Below are positions 11,364 to 20,243 of a stretch of 64,000 nt of DNA, in pieces. The notes under the pieces are model-generated. The model made no database searches. It worked only from the letters and a program-made list of their open reading frames with translations, and had not been told where the DNA came from. This stretch comes from Reichenbachiella sp. 5M10 (GTDB lineage Bacteria > Bacteroidota > Bacteroidia > Cytophagales > Cyclobacteriaceae): contig NZ_MDGR01000007.1 of the NCBI RefSeq assembly GCF_002742335.1, positions 2,298,501-2,362,500 on the forward strand. The letters run 5' to 3'. Position numbers and translations under genes: made by a program. Position 1 is the stretch's first letter, and each line of letters opens with the position of its first letter.

Positions 11364-11765
11364 ATGGAAATCAAAGCGAAACTTTTAGAAAAATACGACA
11401 CAGCGACATTTGGCGCCAGTGGATTCAAAAAAAGAGAATTTGTAGTAGAATATGCTGAAAACCCGCAATATCCAGAATTTGTCAAATTTGAATTGATCCA
11501 AGACAAATGTGAGCAACTCGATGCATACAACGTCGGACAGGAACTCAACGTAGCGTTCAACCTCAAAGGAAGGAAATGGACCAACCCACAAGGGCAAGTG
11601 GTCTACTTCAACTCGCTACAAGCATGGAGACTATCAGCAGCCAACGACATCTCTGCAAACCCATCTCCAGCACAGGGAGGCAATGCAGCAGCAGGCGAAA
11701 GTCTTGCCGAACCAGAGTGGCTCAACAACAGCAGTGATTCTGACGCGGACGACCTTCCGTTTTAA
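11364..11765 (+). CDS. DUF3127 domain protein with SSB-like acidic C-terminal tip
   Basis: A 133-residue protein matching the DUF3127 pattern of Bacteroidota: MEIKAKLLEKYDTATFGASG, FKKREFVVE, then YPEFVKFELIQDKC and a KGRKWTNPQGQVVYFNSLQAW core. This looks like an OB-fold. A flexible Ala/Gly/Pro/Ser linker follows, and the protein ends in DADDLPF. That Asp-Asp-Leu-Pro-Phe tip is the hallmark of bacterial single-stranded DNA-binding proteins, where it recruits repair and replication partners. A DNA-binding role is therefore inferred, not shown. The ATG at 11364 is preferred; the frame is open to 11262, but that extension has no family character. A terminator follows. Confidence 0.82.
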   Translation: MEIKAKLLEKYDTATFGASGFKKREFVVEYAENPQYPEFVKFELIQDKCEQLDAYNVGQELNVAFNLKGRKWTNPQGQVVYFNSLQAWRLSAANDISANPSPAQGGNAAAGESLAEPEWLNNSSDSDADDLPF

Positions 11766-11828
11766 GTAACATTGAAGTCCCTAAAGACCTATCCTGAGAT
11801 ACACCCAGTACCTCTCAGTTTTATAAAC

Positions 11829-11867
11829 CAAAAGAGCCAAGATCCTGTAAAGTCTTGGCTCTTTTTT
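11829..11867 (+). terminator. Rho-independent terminator after DUF3127 gene
   Basis: AGAGCCAAGA (11833-11842) pairs with TCTTGGCTCT (11853-11862), extended by A/T pairs and followed by six T. The gene-free stretch 11766-12078 otherwise contains only the promoter box noted at 12052. Confidence 0.85.
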
Positions 11868-12051
11868 ATGCAAAAAAACAAGCCCGACCACCCCGACACT
11901 TAACTGATTGAGTTCAAATATTTTACATACAATCACTTCCAAACCTCTTCAATTCCGAAAAGACAAACTAGCGTGGAATACTTACTTTTTGCATCTTTTC
12001 TAATTATATTCATACACTATTGATGAACAGAGATGATTGTGAAATATCATC

Positions 12052-12059
12052 TATCTTTG
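12052..12059 (+). promoter_or_regulatory. Bacteroidota-type -7 promoter box for the TPR gene
   Basis: TATCTTTG is an exact TAnnTTTG match 19 bases before the ATG at 12079, giving a short leader as is usual in this phylum. No TTTG is present at the usual upstream spacing, so the -33 element is weak or absent. Confidence 0.5.
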
Positions 12060-12078
12060 CATAATACTGAAAAAGTAC

Positions 12079-13473
12079 ATGGAAGAAAATTTCAAGAAAC
12101 GCAACGAGGGAAAAGACCTGATCAAAAGGTACGAGTCACACAAGGAGAACAAAGAAGCGTTTTACTTTTCAACAGATGAATACGAACACATCATTCATCA
12201 CTATCTCGAGCATTCCAACTACAGGAAGGCGTTAAAAGCGATCAATTTCGCATTGGATCAGCACCCATACGCTGCAGAATTCATGATCCTAAAGGCTCAG
12301 ACATACTCCAGTTTGGAAGAGTATGGTATCGCCGTACAACTACTCGAAGAGGCTTCCAACCTCAATCCTGGGGATGGCGACATCTACTTGATCAAAGGCA
12401 ATATACACATCATGCAAGGCAAGCATGAAGAAGCATTGGAGTGTTTTCATAAAGCACTCGAATTCAATCAAGACAAAGACGAGATTCACTTTTCTATCGG
12501 CTTGGCCTATCAAAACATCGCGGACTACAAAGGAGCCATCAAATACTTCAAACTATCGCTCGAGGAAAATCTCAACAACGAATCGGCACTCTACGAATTG
12601 GCCTATTGCCTCGATGTAGTCGGTGAGCTAGACAAAAGTATCTCCTACTACCAAGAATTCATTGATAAAGACCCCTACTCAGAGTATGCCTGGTACAACC
12701 TTGGTATCATATACAACAAACTCGAGAAGTACGAAGAATCCATCAATGCTTATGAGTATTGCATCGCTATTGACGAAAAATACAGCTCAGCCTTCTACAA
12801 CATGGGCAACTCGCTGATGATGCTCAAAAAGAACGAGTTGGCTTTGGACGCATTCAAAACAACCCTAGAGCTCGAAGGCCCTACTCCTGAAATTTACTTT
12901 AGTATAGGTTCGGTCTATGAAAACATCGAACAGTACGATTTAGCCATCCGCTATTTTCGCAAGGCCACCAAGCTAGACCAATTTTATGATGAGGCTTGGT
13001 ATTGTACAGGTATCTGCCTCGGACACCAAGACAAATGGTACGAAGCGGTTCATTTCTTCAACAAGGCACTCAAACTAAGTATCGAAAATGCAGACTACTG
13101 GATGGCTTTGGCGAAAGCTGAATACAAAGTAGGCAACACAATATCTAGCATAGACGCCTATGATGAGGCTAGCCAGCTCAGCCCAAAAAATGCGGATATA
13201 TGGAAGGATTGGTCCAAAATCTACTTTGAACAAGGTGATTTCGAACAAGCCATTGGCATATTGTCCGACGGTATCAATGAAATCCCTGACGACAGTTCTC
13301 TTTATTACTTGAACGTGGTATACTACATCGAGAGCGGCAAATACAAAACAGCTTTTGGCTTCTTAGAGAAAGGATTATACCTTGATTATGAAGGGCATAC
13401 TTTGCTTTACGATTACTTCCCCAATCTGGAAACTCAAAAAGCACTCTACAAAATCATCCAACAGTATAAGTAG
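12079..13473 (+). CDS. tetratricopeptide-repeat protein (at least ten TPR units)
   Basis: A 464-residue soluble protein made almost entirely of 34-residue helix-turn-helix TPR units from about residue 35 to 440. Typical unit sequences include AEFMILKAQTYSSLEEYGIA and EIHFSIGLAYQNIADYKGAI. There is no signal peptide and no enzymatic domain, so it is a cytoplasmic scaffold or protein-interaction module. Family members are common in Bacteroidota beside housekeeping genes, but no specific partner can be inferred. It is preceded by its own promoter box. A separate promoter lies in front of the next gene, so it may be monocistronic. Confidence 0.88.
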   Translation: MEENFKKRNEGKDLIKRYESHKENKEAFYFSTDEYEHIIHHYLEHSNYRKALKAINFALDQHPYAAEFMILKAQTYSSLEEYGIAVQLLEEASNLNPGDGDIYLIKGNIHIMQGKHEEALECFHKALEFNQDKDEIHFSIGLAYQNIADYKGAIKYFKLSLEENLNNESALYELAYCLDVVGELDKSISYYQEFIDKDPYSEYAWYNLGIIYNKLEKYEESINAYEYCIAIDEKYSSAFYNMGNSLMMLKKNELALDAFKTTLELEGPTPEIYFSIGSVYENIEQYDLAIRYFRKATKLDQFYDEAWYCTGICLGHQDKWYEAVHFFNKALKLSIENADYWMALAKAEYKVGNTISSIDAYDEASQLSPKNADIWKDWSKIYFEQGDFEQAIGILSDGINEIPDDSSLYYLNVVYYIESGKYKTAFGFLEKGLYLDYEGHTLLYDYFPNLETQKALYKIIQQYK

Positions 13474-13510
13474 CCGACTTTTCCCTTCTCAAAATCAATC
13501 ACCAAATCGC

Positions 13511-13541
13511 TTTGGTTCTATGGTATAAATGGATTTATTTG
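13511..13541 (+). promoter_or_regulatory. Bacteroidota-type promoter for the phosphosulfolactate synthase cluster
   Basis: TTTG at 13511-13514, a 19-base spacer, and TTTATTTG at 13534-13541 (one mismatch to TAnnTTTG). The ATG lies 46 bases downstream. The same 19-base spacing is seen at the trp promoter. Confidence 0.55.
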
Positions 13542-13587
13542 CAAGTCGAAAAAAGACCAGTGCAATAGGAATTTTTGAATTATTTGA

Positions 13588-14355
13588 ATGAATTACAACA
13601 TAGATAGTCTACCAAGTAGAACAGCAAAACCAAGAGAATTAGGGTTTACAATGGTCATGGACAAGGGGCTAAGCTCTCGTCAAGCAGAAGACATGATCGA
13701 AACCTCATCGGAGCATATTGACATCATCAAACTCGGCTGGGCGACCTCATATGTCACCGCCAACTTAGACAAAAAATTAGCTATCTATAAGGCTGCAGGC
13801 ATCCCTGTATACCTTGGAGGCACCCTATTTGAAGCATTTATTCTTAGAAATCAGTTTGACGAATACCGCCGTGTATTGGACAAATACGACCTAAGTCATG
13901 CCGAAGTATCGGACGGTTCACTCATTATGGACCATGATAAAAAGTGCGAATACATTCGTACATTGACTCAACAAGTCACCGTACTCTCTGAAGTCGGATC
14001 TAAAGATGCTGCAGAGATCATCCCTCCATACAAGTGGATTGAACTTATGCAAAAGGAACTCGATGCTGGCTCATGGAAAGTCATCGGTGAAGCAAGAGAA
14101 GGTGGTAATGTTGGTCTTTTCAGATCAACAGGTGAGGTACGTTCTGGATTGGTTCAGGAGATTTTGACCAAAATTCCTATGGAGAAAGTTTTGTGGGAAG
14201 CCCCACAAAAAGAGCAGCAAGTTTGGTTCATCAAATTGCTCGGAGCGAACGTCAACCTAGGTAACATTGCACCGAACGAAGTGATTCCTTTAGAAACCAT
14301 TCGTTTGGGATTGAGGGGAGACACCTTTGATCATTTTTACAAAGGCGACCAATAG
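13588..14355 (+). CDS. phosphosulfolactate synthase family protein (ComA-like)
   Basis: ComA-type enzymes join sulfite and phosphoenolpyruvate to make (2R)-phospho-3-sulfolactate, first step of coenzyme M synthesis in methanogens and of sulfolactate synthesis in some bacteria. The 255-residue length fits. Family-like TIM-barrel segments are visible: TMVMDKGLS, IDIIKLGWATSYV, IPVYLGGTLFEAF, AEVSDGS, VLSEVGSKDA, KVIGEAREGGNVGLF and LWEAPQKEQQVWFIKLLGANVNLGNI. It heads a tight cluster with the DUF368 gene (16 bases away) and aroE. The downstream steps of coenzyme M or sulfolactate synthesis are not in the window, so the end product is unknown. A sulfonate osmolyte or a sulfonolipid precursor are possibilities only. 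Confidence 0.82.
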   Translation: MNYNIDSLPSRTAKPRELGFTMVMDKGLSSRQAEDMIETSSEHIDIIKLGWATSYVTANLDKKLAIYKAAGIPVYLGGTLFEAFILRNQFDEYRRVLDKYDLSHAEVSDGSLIMDHDKKCEYIRTLTQQVTVLSEVGSKDAAEIIPPYKWIELMQKELDAGSWKVIGEAREGGNVGLFRSTGEVRSGLVQEILTKIPMEKVLWEAPQKEQQVWFIKLLGANVNLGNIAPNEVIPLETIRLGLRGDTFDHFYKGDQ

Positions 14356-14371
14356 CACCACACCACCTGTC

Positions 14372-15325
14372 ATGAAATCACCGAAAGACTATTTACTATT
14401 GTTCCTCAAAGGAATGGGGATGGGCAGTGCAGATGTGGTACCTGGTGTATCAGGGGGTACGATTGCCTTCATCACTGGCATCTACGAAGAGCTCTTACAA
14501 TCGATCAATTCGTTTGATTTGACAGCATTCCAGTTGTTGACAAGCTTCAAACTCAAGGATTTCTGGAAGCATGTCAATGGAAGCTTCTTGCTCCCACTCT
14601 TGGGGGGCATACTACTTAGTGTCGTGACTTTAGCGAAGATCATTTCCCAATTCTTGGACTCGCACCCCATCGAACTGTGGTCTTTCTTCTTCGGACTGAT
14701 TATCATCTCATCCATCTCGGTCGCCAAAGAAATCAAGAAATGGGATGCACTCGTGATATTGGCAGGTATTGTCGGTGTTTTAGCTGCCTATTTCATCACA
14801 GTGATCACTCCTGCTACCACACCCAACGGACTCTGGTTTGTATTTATCTGTGGAGCAGTAGCCATTTGTGCTATGATTTTGCCAGGCATATCAGGGAGTT
14901 TCATCCTATTGATATTGGGCAAATACGCCTACATCGTCAAGGCACTACACGAAATGGACCTTGGCGTGATCGTTGTCTTTGCTCTCGGTTGTATAGCAGG
15001 ACTATTCTCCTTTTCTCGGGCGATCTCTTGGTTTCTGAAGACCTTTCACAATTATGCGATTGCTTTGCTAGCGGGCTTCATGGCAGGTTCGCTCAACAAA
15101 ATATGGCCTTGGAAGAAGGCCATCCGCTTTGATTGGGTCAACGGTGAACAAATACCAACCTTCGAAAAAAACATATTGCCCACTCACTACCTCGAAGAGA
15201 CAGGTAATCAGCCCTTGATTTTGCATGCGGTTTTGTTCATGGCCTTGGGCTTCATGCTTGTGATTGTGATCGAAAAAATCGCTTTGATGATGAAAAACAG
15301 TTCCAAGTCACCACAAAAATCATGA
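14372..15325 (+). CDS. DUF368 membrane protein, probable undecaprenyl-phosphate translocase
   Basis: A polytopic membrane protein of 317 residues with about eight to nine hydrophobic helices. It opens with the family signature GMGMGSADVVPGVSGGT and repeats a related motif, MILPGISGSFILLILG, in the second half, the internal duplication typical of DUF368. Members of this family (PopT) have been reported to return undecaprenyl phosphate across the membrane for reuse in cell-wall and polysaccharide synthesis. The role here is by family. The ATG at 14372 lies just after the upstream stop; a longer frame from 14327 would overlap that gene. The stop overlaps the aroE start by four bases (ATGA). Confidence 0.85.
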   Translation: MKSPKDYLLLFLKGMGMGSADVVPGVSGGTIAFITGIYEELLQSINSFDLTAFQLLTSFKLKDFWKHVNGSFLLPLLGGILLSVVTLAKIISQFLDSHPIELWSFFFGLIIISSISVAKEIKKWDALVILAGIVGVLAAYFITVITPATTPNGLWFVFICGAVAICAMILPGISGSFILLILGKYAYIVKALHEMDLGVIVVFALGCIAGLFSFSRAISWFLKTFHNYAIALLAGFMAGSLNKIWPWKKAIRFDWVNGEQIPTFEKNILPTHYLEETGNQPLILHAVLFMALGFMLVIVIEKIALMMKNSSKSPQKS

Positions 15326-16062
15326 AGCTATTTGGCTTAATTGGGAGAACTCTCAAACACTCCTTTTCCAAGAACTACTTTACGCAAAAGTACAAGACTG
15401 AAAAAATCCCTGGCTGTCAGTATGAGTTATTTGAACTCAACGACATCTCTGAATTCCCGCAGCTCATCGCACAACACAAAGACACTCTCAGTGGTCTCAA
15501 CGTCACCATCCCCTACAAACTGGATGTCATGCAATACTTGGATGAGATAGATAGCCATGCAGAGGCCATACAAGCAGTCAACACCGTCAAGTTCACACCT
15601 GAAGGCAAACTGAAAGGCTACAATACCGATTATTACGGATTCAGAAGCTCGATTGAGACTTGGGACTTGACAGGCAAAAAGGCACTTGTATTAGGTACAG
15701 GCGGAGCGTCCAAAGCCATCGAAAAAGCACTCAGTGATCTTGGCATCCCCTATCAGATGGTCTCCCGTACGGCCTCTGACAAAACCCTGTCCTACGAAAC
15801 ACTGTTGGATTTCCCTGCGATCGTACGCGAGCACCATCTCATCATCAACACCACACCTCTAGGAACATACCCTGACGTGGAAGGCAAAGCCAATTTACCC
15901 TACGAAGAGCTCTCAGCAGATCACTGCCTATTTGACTTGGTGTACAACCCCGAAGTGACCGCCTTCTTACAAAAAGGGTTAGATGCAGGTGCAAAAATCA
16001 AAAATGGCTACACTATGCTCGTCGGACAAGCCGAAAAGTCATGGGAAATCTGGAATAGCTGA
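15322..16062 (+). CDS. aroE: shikimate 5-dehydrogenase AroE
   Basis: Reduces 3-dehydroshikimate to shikimate with NADPH, the fourth step towards chorismate and aromatic amino acids. The substrate-site serines are in LKHSFSKNYF (11-20), the catalytic Lys66 is in NVTIPYK and Asp103 in YNTDYYGF. The nucleotide-binding loop is LGTGGASKAI, and the conserved C-terminal GYTMLVGQAE segment is present. At 246 residues it is shorter than the E. coli enzyme but normal for this phylum. ATGA overlap with the DUF368 gene shows translational coupling. Its product feeds the trp genes at the other end of the window. Confidence 0.95.
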   Translation: MKLFGLIGRTLKHSFSKNYFTQKYKTEKIPGCQYELFELNDISEFPQLIAQHKDTLSGLNVTIPYKLDVMQYLDEIDSHAEAIQAVNTVKFTPEGKLKGYNTDYYGFRSSIETWDLTGKKALVLGTGGASKAIEKALSDLGIPYQMVSRTASDKTLSYETLLDFPAIVREHHLIINTTPLGTYPDVEGKANLPYEELSADHCLFDLVYNPEVTAFLQKGLDAGAKIKNGYTMLVGQAEKSWEIWNS

Positions 16063-16150
16063 TCGGTGACACCTTAAAAGTCGCGCCTTCACAGTGGAGC
16101 AAGCTCGTCTCATTAGTGCCTAGGCTTGACAGATTATCAATACAAACAAC

Positions 16151-16167
16151 GTACATTAGGCATGTAC
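16151..16167. repeat. short inverted repeat upstream of the 16201 gene
   Basis: GTACAT, five bases, ATGTAC, about 35 bases before the next ATG. It could be an operator for the following secreted-protein gene. It is too short to call with confidence. No other structure was seen between aroE and that gene. Confidence 0.25.
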
Positions 16168-16200
16168 AACTGGATCATACTCTAAATCTGGATTAAACCT

Positions 16201-16830
16201 ATGCTTCTATACACAACTCATTTGTTGAAAAGCCTTCTACTTTCCGCTGTATTCCTCCCTCTACACCACATTGCAATTGCACAAAAGATGAACTCCTCTA
16301 CCCCTCCCTCTTTTGATCTTCCAAAAGACTCGTTGATTGACTTGGCACAGCAAACCCTCGAATTCCAATACCCCGAATTCATATTTGATACGAGTGAATA
16401 CGAAATTACTGCTTGGGCCAACACCGAAAAAACCTTGGTTAGATACAGACGAATCATCCGCTTCACTCCTTTGAGGAAAAAGGAAGATAACCTAACCTAT
16501 GATTTCGAAGTAAACCTAACCGAGCAGAGCATCTCTCCTTTTGACTCATGGGGCATGGACAGCTTTTACATCCCCACACCTGAGGACCAAGAAAAAATCA
16601 ATTTCGTCATCCAAGCCTTTGGTATGCCCCGGATGGGCTTTAACAATAGCATCATAGAAGAGGTGGACATGTACCGTATCAACATTGATAATGACCTAGC
16701 ATTTGGACATTACTTCATAGACAAGGCCTCCGGACAAGAGTGCATGGGATCCATAGAGGGAAGCTATGCACAGATGCCAGACTTCCCTGAGCCAATTGAT
16801 ACTGACCCACTGGTAGAAATACATGAGTAG
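16201..16830 (+). CDS. secreted hypothetical protein
   Basis: A 209-residue product with an N-terminal hydrophobic signal peptide (about 1-27, with the AIAQ cleavage region), so it is exported to the periplasm or beyond. The mature part is acidic and mixed alpha/beta, with a DTSEYEITAWANTEKTLVRY segment and strands such as RRIIRFTP. No catalytic motif or cysteine pair is evident and I do not recognise a family. It stands alone between aroE and uvrB. Codon use resembles its neighbours, so it is a plausible real gene. Confidence 0.65.
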   Translation: MLLYTTHLLKSLLLSAVFLPLHHIAIAQKMNSSTPPSFDLPKDSLIDLAQQTLEFQYPEFIFDTSEYEITAWANTEKTLVRYRRIIRFTPLRKKEDNLTYDFEVNLTEQSISPFDSWGMDSFYIPTPEDQEKINFVIQAFGMPRMGFNNSIIEEVDMYRINIDNDLAFGHYFIDKASGQECMGSIEGSYAQMPDFPEPIDTDPLVEIHE

Positions 16831-16930
16831 CTCCCAAGAATAATCCTCACAGGTCAGAGAAAGTCTAGAAATACATGTGCACGATATCATTTTGTTCTAC
16901 TTGTCGTAGGACATGATTATACTTGCAAAT

Positions 16931-18958
16931 ATGGAGTTCAAAATCACATCCGAATACGAACCAACAGGAGATCAACCTGCAGCAATTGCCAAATTGACAG
17001 AAGGCATCAACAACGGAGAACCTGCCCAGGTACTCCTGGGAGTGACAGGATCAGGTAAAACCTTCACCATGGCCAATGTCATCCAACAGACCAACAAACC
17101 TGCGCTAGTTCTCTGCCACAACAAGACATTGGCAGCACAACTCTATGGCGAACTCAAACAGTTCTTTCCTGAAAATGCCGTCGAGTACTTCATCAGTTAT
17201 TATGACTACTACCAACCGGAGGCTTTTCTACCGACCACTGGACTCTACATCGAGAAAGATCTGAGTATCAACGAAGAAATTGAAAAGCTCCGCCTTGCAG
17301 CAACCTCTTCACTCCTCACTGGCCGTAGAGATGTAATCGTCGTAGCGTCTGTCTCCTGCATCTACGGTATAGGCAACCCAGAAGAGTTTGGTAAAAACGT
17401 CGTACACCTCGAAGTAGGACAACAAATCTCGCGAAACGACTTACTATTTCTACTAGTGGACATTCTCTATAGTCGAACGGAAGCAGACTTCAAACGAGGA
17501 AACTTTAGAGTCAAAGGAGATACGGTTGATATTTTCATTGCGTATGGAGATTTCGCCTACCGCATCATCTTTTGGGGAGATGAGATCGAGACTATCCAAC
17601 GGATAGACCCTATCTCTGGACAAAAATTATCTGAGGAAAGAATCATCAGCATATTCCCTGCAAACCTATTCGTCACGGGCAAGGACACGCTCTACCAAGC
17701 GATCAATGAAATCCAAGACGACATGATGGCTCAAGTGCAGTACTTTCAAGACGAGCACAGACCTCTGGAAGCAAAACGTCTAAAAGAACGTACCGAATTT
17801 GATATCGAGATGATGCGAGAACTGGGCTACTGTTCGGGTGTAGAGAACTATTCTCGTTACTTTGACCGTAGAGAAAAAGGAGCTAGGCCTTTCTGTCTGC
17901 TGGACTATTTCCCAGACGATTTCCTCATGATCATTGACGAAAGTCATGTAACCCTACCTCAAATCCGAGCGATGTGGGGAGGTGACCGTGCCCGAAAAGT
18001 CAATCTGGTCGATCATGGATTCAGGCTCCCTTCTGCCATGGACAATCGACCATTGACTTTCGAAGAATTCGAAGGGCTCGTGCGTCAAACCGTCTACGTA
18101 AGTGCTACTCCGGCTGATTACGAATTGCGCCAAACGGACGGTGTAGTCGTAGAGCAGGTTATTCGTCCAACAGGACTGCTAGACCCTATCATCGAAGTGC
18201 GGCCCAGCGCCAATCAGGTCGATGACCTTATGGAAGAAATCGACGAACGTATCAAGCGTGACGAACGTGTACTCATCACTACTCTCACCAAACGCATGGC
18301 TGAGGAACTGACCAAATACCTGCACAATCTCAACATCAAAACTCGCTACATCCACTCTGAAGTGGATACACTAGATCGAGTTGAAATCCTGCGTGAATTG
18401 AGGCTAGGGGTATTTGACGTGCTGGTGGGGGTCAATCTACTCAGAGAAGGGCTGGACTTACCTGAGGTATCCTTGGTAGCCATCATCGATGCAGACAAGG
18501 AAGGCTTCTTGAGAAATGTCCGGTCTCTCGTACAAACCATCGGTCGTGCCGCACGAAACGAAAACGGCATGGTCATCATGTATGCTGACAAGGTCACAGG
18601 TTCTATGGAGGTAGCAATCGACGAAACCAACCGAAGGCGCAGCATCCAAATCGCCTACAACGAAAAACACGGTATCACTCCTAAAACAGTCAAGAAATCA
18701 AAAGAAGCCATCATGGGGCAAACCTCTGTGGCTGATTCCAAAAAAGACACCAAAGGAAAATATTATGCAGGAGTAGAAGCTGCAGATGTCGCAGCAGACC
18801 CAGTAGTCGCATACATGGATAAACAAGGCATAGAAAAAATGATCGAACGCACCCAAAAGCTCATGGAAAAAGCCGCTAAAGATTTGGATTTTATGGAAGC
18901 AGCCCGTCTCCGTGACGAAATGCTCGACCTACAAAAACTAAAAGAAACAAAAAAATAA
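16931..18958 (+). CDS. uvrB: excinuclease ABC subunit UvrB
   Basis: The damage-verifying helicase-like subunit of nucleotide excision repair. From the chosen ATG the protein is 675 residues. It has Walker A GVTGSGKT (37-44), the DNA-clamping beta-hairpin sequence around [12 protein letters not shown], the DESH Walker B box, and the RAAR segment of motif VI ([11 protein letters not shown]). The C-terminal UVR domain ([14 protein letters not shown]) contacts UvrC. The frame is open from 16913, but the family N terminus [15 protein letters not shown] matches the later ATG. TATACTTG at 16918-16925 resembles a -7 promoter box, which would give a nearly leaderless transcript. Confidence 0.97.
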   Translation: MEFKITSEYEPTGDQPAAIAKLTEGINNGEPAQVLLGVTGSGKTFTMANVIQQTNKPALVLCHNKTLAAQLYGELKQFFPENAVEYFISYYDYYQPEAFLPTTGLYIEKDLSINEEIEKLRLAATSSLLTGRRDVIVVASVSCIYGIGNPEEFGKNVVHLEVGQQISRNDLLFLLVDILYSRTEADFKRGNFRVKGDTVDIFIAYGDFAYRIIFWGDEIETIQRIDPISGQKLSEERIISIFPANLFVTGKDTLYQAINEIQDDMMAQVQYFQDEHRPLEAKRLKERTEFDIEMMRELGYCSGVENYSRYFDRREKGARPFCLLDYFPDDFLMIIDESHVTLPQIRAMWGGDRARKVNLVDHGFRLPSAMDNRPLTFEEFEGLVRQTVYVSATPADYELRQTDGVVVEQVIRPTGLLDPIIEVRPSANQVDDLMEEIDERIKRDERVLITTLTKRMAEELTKYLHNLNIKTRYIHSEVDTLDRVEILRELRLGVFDVLVGVNLLREGLDLPEVSLVAIIDADKEGFLRNVRSLVQTIGRAARNENGMVIMYADKVTGSMEVAIDETNRRRSIQIAYNEKHGITPKTVKKSKEAIMGQTSVADSKKDTKGKYYAGVEAADVAADPVVAYMDKQGIEKMIERTQKLMEKAAKDLDFMEAARLRDEMLDLQKLKETKK

Positions 18959-18986
18959 GCCATCATTGAATCAATGATGGCTTATT
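18949..18986. terminator. bidirectional terminator between uvrB and BOF gene
   Basis: AATAAGCCATCAT (18954-18966) pairs with ATGATGGCTTATT (18974-18986). The A run at 18949-18955 gives a T tract for minus-strand transcripts, so it works best for the BOF gene and also ends uvrB. Confidence 0.8.
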
Positions 18987-19013
18987 GCATTTCTTATCGG
19001 GCACCGTATTGGA

Positions 19014-19532
19014 TCAATTCTCCTCCTCTTCTTCGATGACTTCTTCCAGTTCATCTTCCTCAGTCTCTTCTTCCATCATCTCTTCTTCTGCTTCCATAGC
19101 ATCCTCAGGAGTTGCCTCTACTTCAAGTGGAGCGATGACCTCTCCATGATGATTTTCGATATGCTTGGTTTTGTGAGCAATCACCAATGTCTTAGAAACA
19201 GACATGTAAACATCCTTTTTGAATTTCAAATGTCCGATCAACATGACTTTGTAATTTTCATCAAAAGGAATATTAGGCAGATTGTCAGGAATTATTTCAA
19301 CATTCAAAACCCCCGTATGATCTTGAAACAGGTACATATTCCTTTGAGGTAACTGTTCGATAATGAATCCAGCCACAGCAAAAGTCTTTTCTGACTTAGT
19401 GAGCGTCTTGACTTCTCCTTCTAGTTGAGCAACAGTATACGCTTGATGTTTGGTATTTGGTCCTGTGTACTGCCCGAAAGATACCAAAGGAAGTGATACA
19501 ATAAGTACAGCAATAAATAAAAGTGATTTCAT
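19014..19532 (-). CDS. periplasmic BOF (YgiW/YdeI-like OB-fold) protein with acidic tail
   Basis: A 172-residue exported protein. The signal peptide covers about 1-20. A bacterial OB-fold domain follows: QYTGPNTKHQAYTVAQLEG, then FAVAGFIIEQLPQRNMYLFQDHTGVLNVEI, the layout of the YgiW/YdeI stress-tolerance family. The last 35 residues are almost all Glu and Asp (EEEMMEEETEEDELEE), which E. coli homologues lack; this could bind cations or a basic partner. It is separated from the LysE-type gene upstream by 66 bases and may share its transcript. A terminator follows. The stress role is only by family. Confidence 0.75.
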   Translation of the reverse strand: MKSLLFIAVLIVSLPLVSFGQYTGPNTKHQAYTVAQLEGEVKTLTKSEKTFAVAGFIIEQLPQRNMYLFQDHTGVLNVEIIPDNLPNIPFDENYKVMLIGHLKFKKDVYMSVSKTLVIAHKTKHIENHHGEVIAPLEVEATPEDAMEAEEEMMEEETEEDELEEVIEEEEEN

Positions 19533-19598
19533 GTTCTAATCTTTAGTTGATATAAGACATCAAATTAGCCAATGATTGACTTGCAACCAAATTTTGCT

Positions 19599-20222
19599 CT
19601 AAATAGATAAATGGTTTTCTAGGATCAATTTGAGTCCCAAAAGGATCAAAACTACTCCGATTCCGATTTTCAAATAACGTTGAATTTTGGCACTCAGGTA
19701 GATACGCAACTTCTCTGCATAATAGGCCTTGAGTGTATCGGTCACCCATACGGTACTCAATATTCCGAAGAAATAGAATAATTCGTCACGAGTGCTCGCA
19801 AAGGTAGCGATCGCATAATTAGACATGGCAGCCCAAAACCCCCAAACAATTGGATTGATAGCACCCAACATGAAGCCCTGAGTAAACATCCCTGCATGCG
19901 CCAACTTATTACTCGTTTTTACAGCTTCTTTCAGCTCTTCACTTTCTGTCTTCTTTTTGACCAAAAAAGCAATCCCAAACACAATGAGTAGAACTCCACC
20001 CGCCAAAGAGAGCCATGGATTCGGTTCTTCGCCGGACACCTTACTCATCCCAAACCAAGTGATGGCTATGATACCCGTATCAGCAATCCCTACACCTAGC
20101 ACAAAGAACAATGCTTTCTTGTATCCGTGATCCAGTGATTTCTGAATAAGAGTAAGGAAGACAGGCCCTGTAGATACGGCCAAAATCAGACCTGTCGAGA
20201 GTCCAATGAGATATGGTGGCAA
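19599..20222 (-). CDS. LysE/RhtB-family exporter
   Basis: A 207-residue inner-membrane protein with about six helices. The family N-terminal pattern reads LIGLSTGLILAVSTGPVFLT followed by GYKKALFFVLGVGIAD. A second conserved block is GFMLGAINPIVWGFW. Members export amino acids or related small molecules by proton exchange. The substrate cannot be read from sequence. It lies 21 bases after the GH3-family gene in the same direction, so the two are probably co-transcribed. Confidence 0.85.
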   Translation of the reverse strand: MPPYLIGLSTGLILAVSTGPVFLTLIQKSLDHGYKKALFFVLGVGIADTGIIAITWFGMSKVSGEEPNPWLSLAGGVLLIVFGIAFLVKKKTESEELKEAVKTSNKLAHAGMFTQGFMLGAINPIVWGFWAAMSNYAIATFASTRDELFYFFGILSTVWVTDTLKAYYAEKLRIYLSAKIQRYLKIGIGVVLILLGLKLILENHLSI

Positions 20223-20243
20223 ATCGATATTAGTTAGTTTCGG

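Noticed and set aside
16931-16931. Start of uvrB at 16913
   Set aside because: The extra six residues (MIILAN) are not family-like, and the box TATACTTG overlaps this region.
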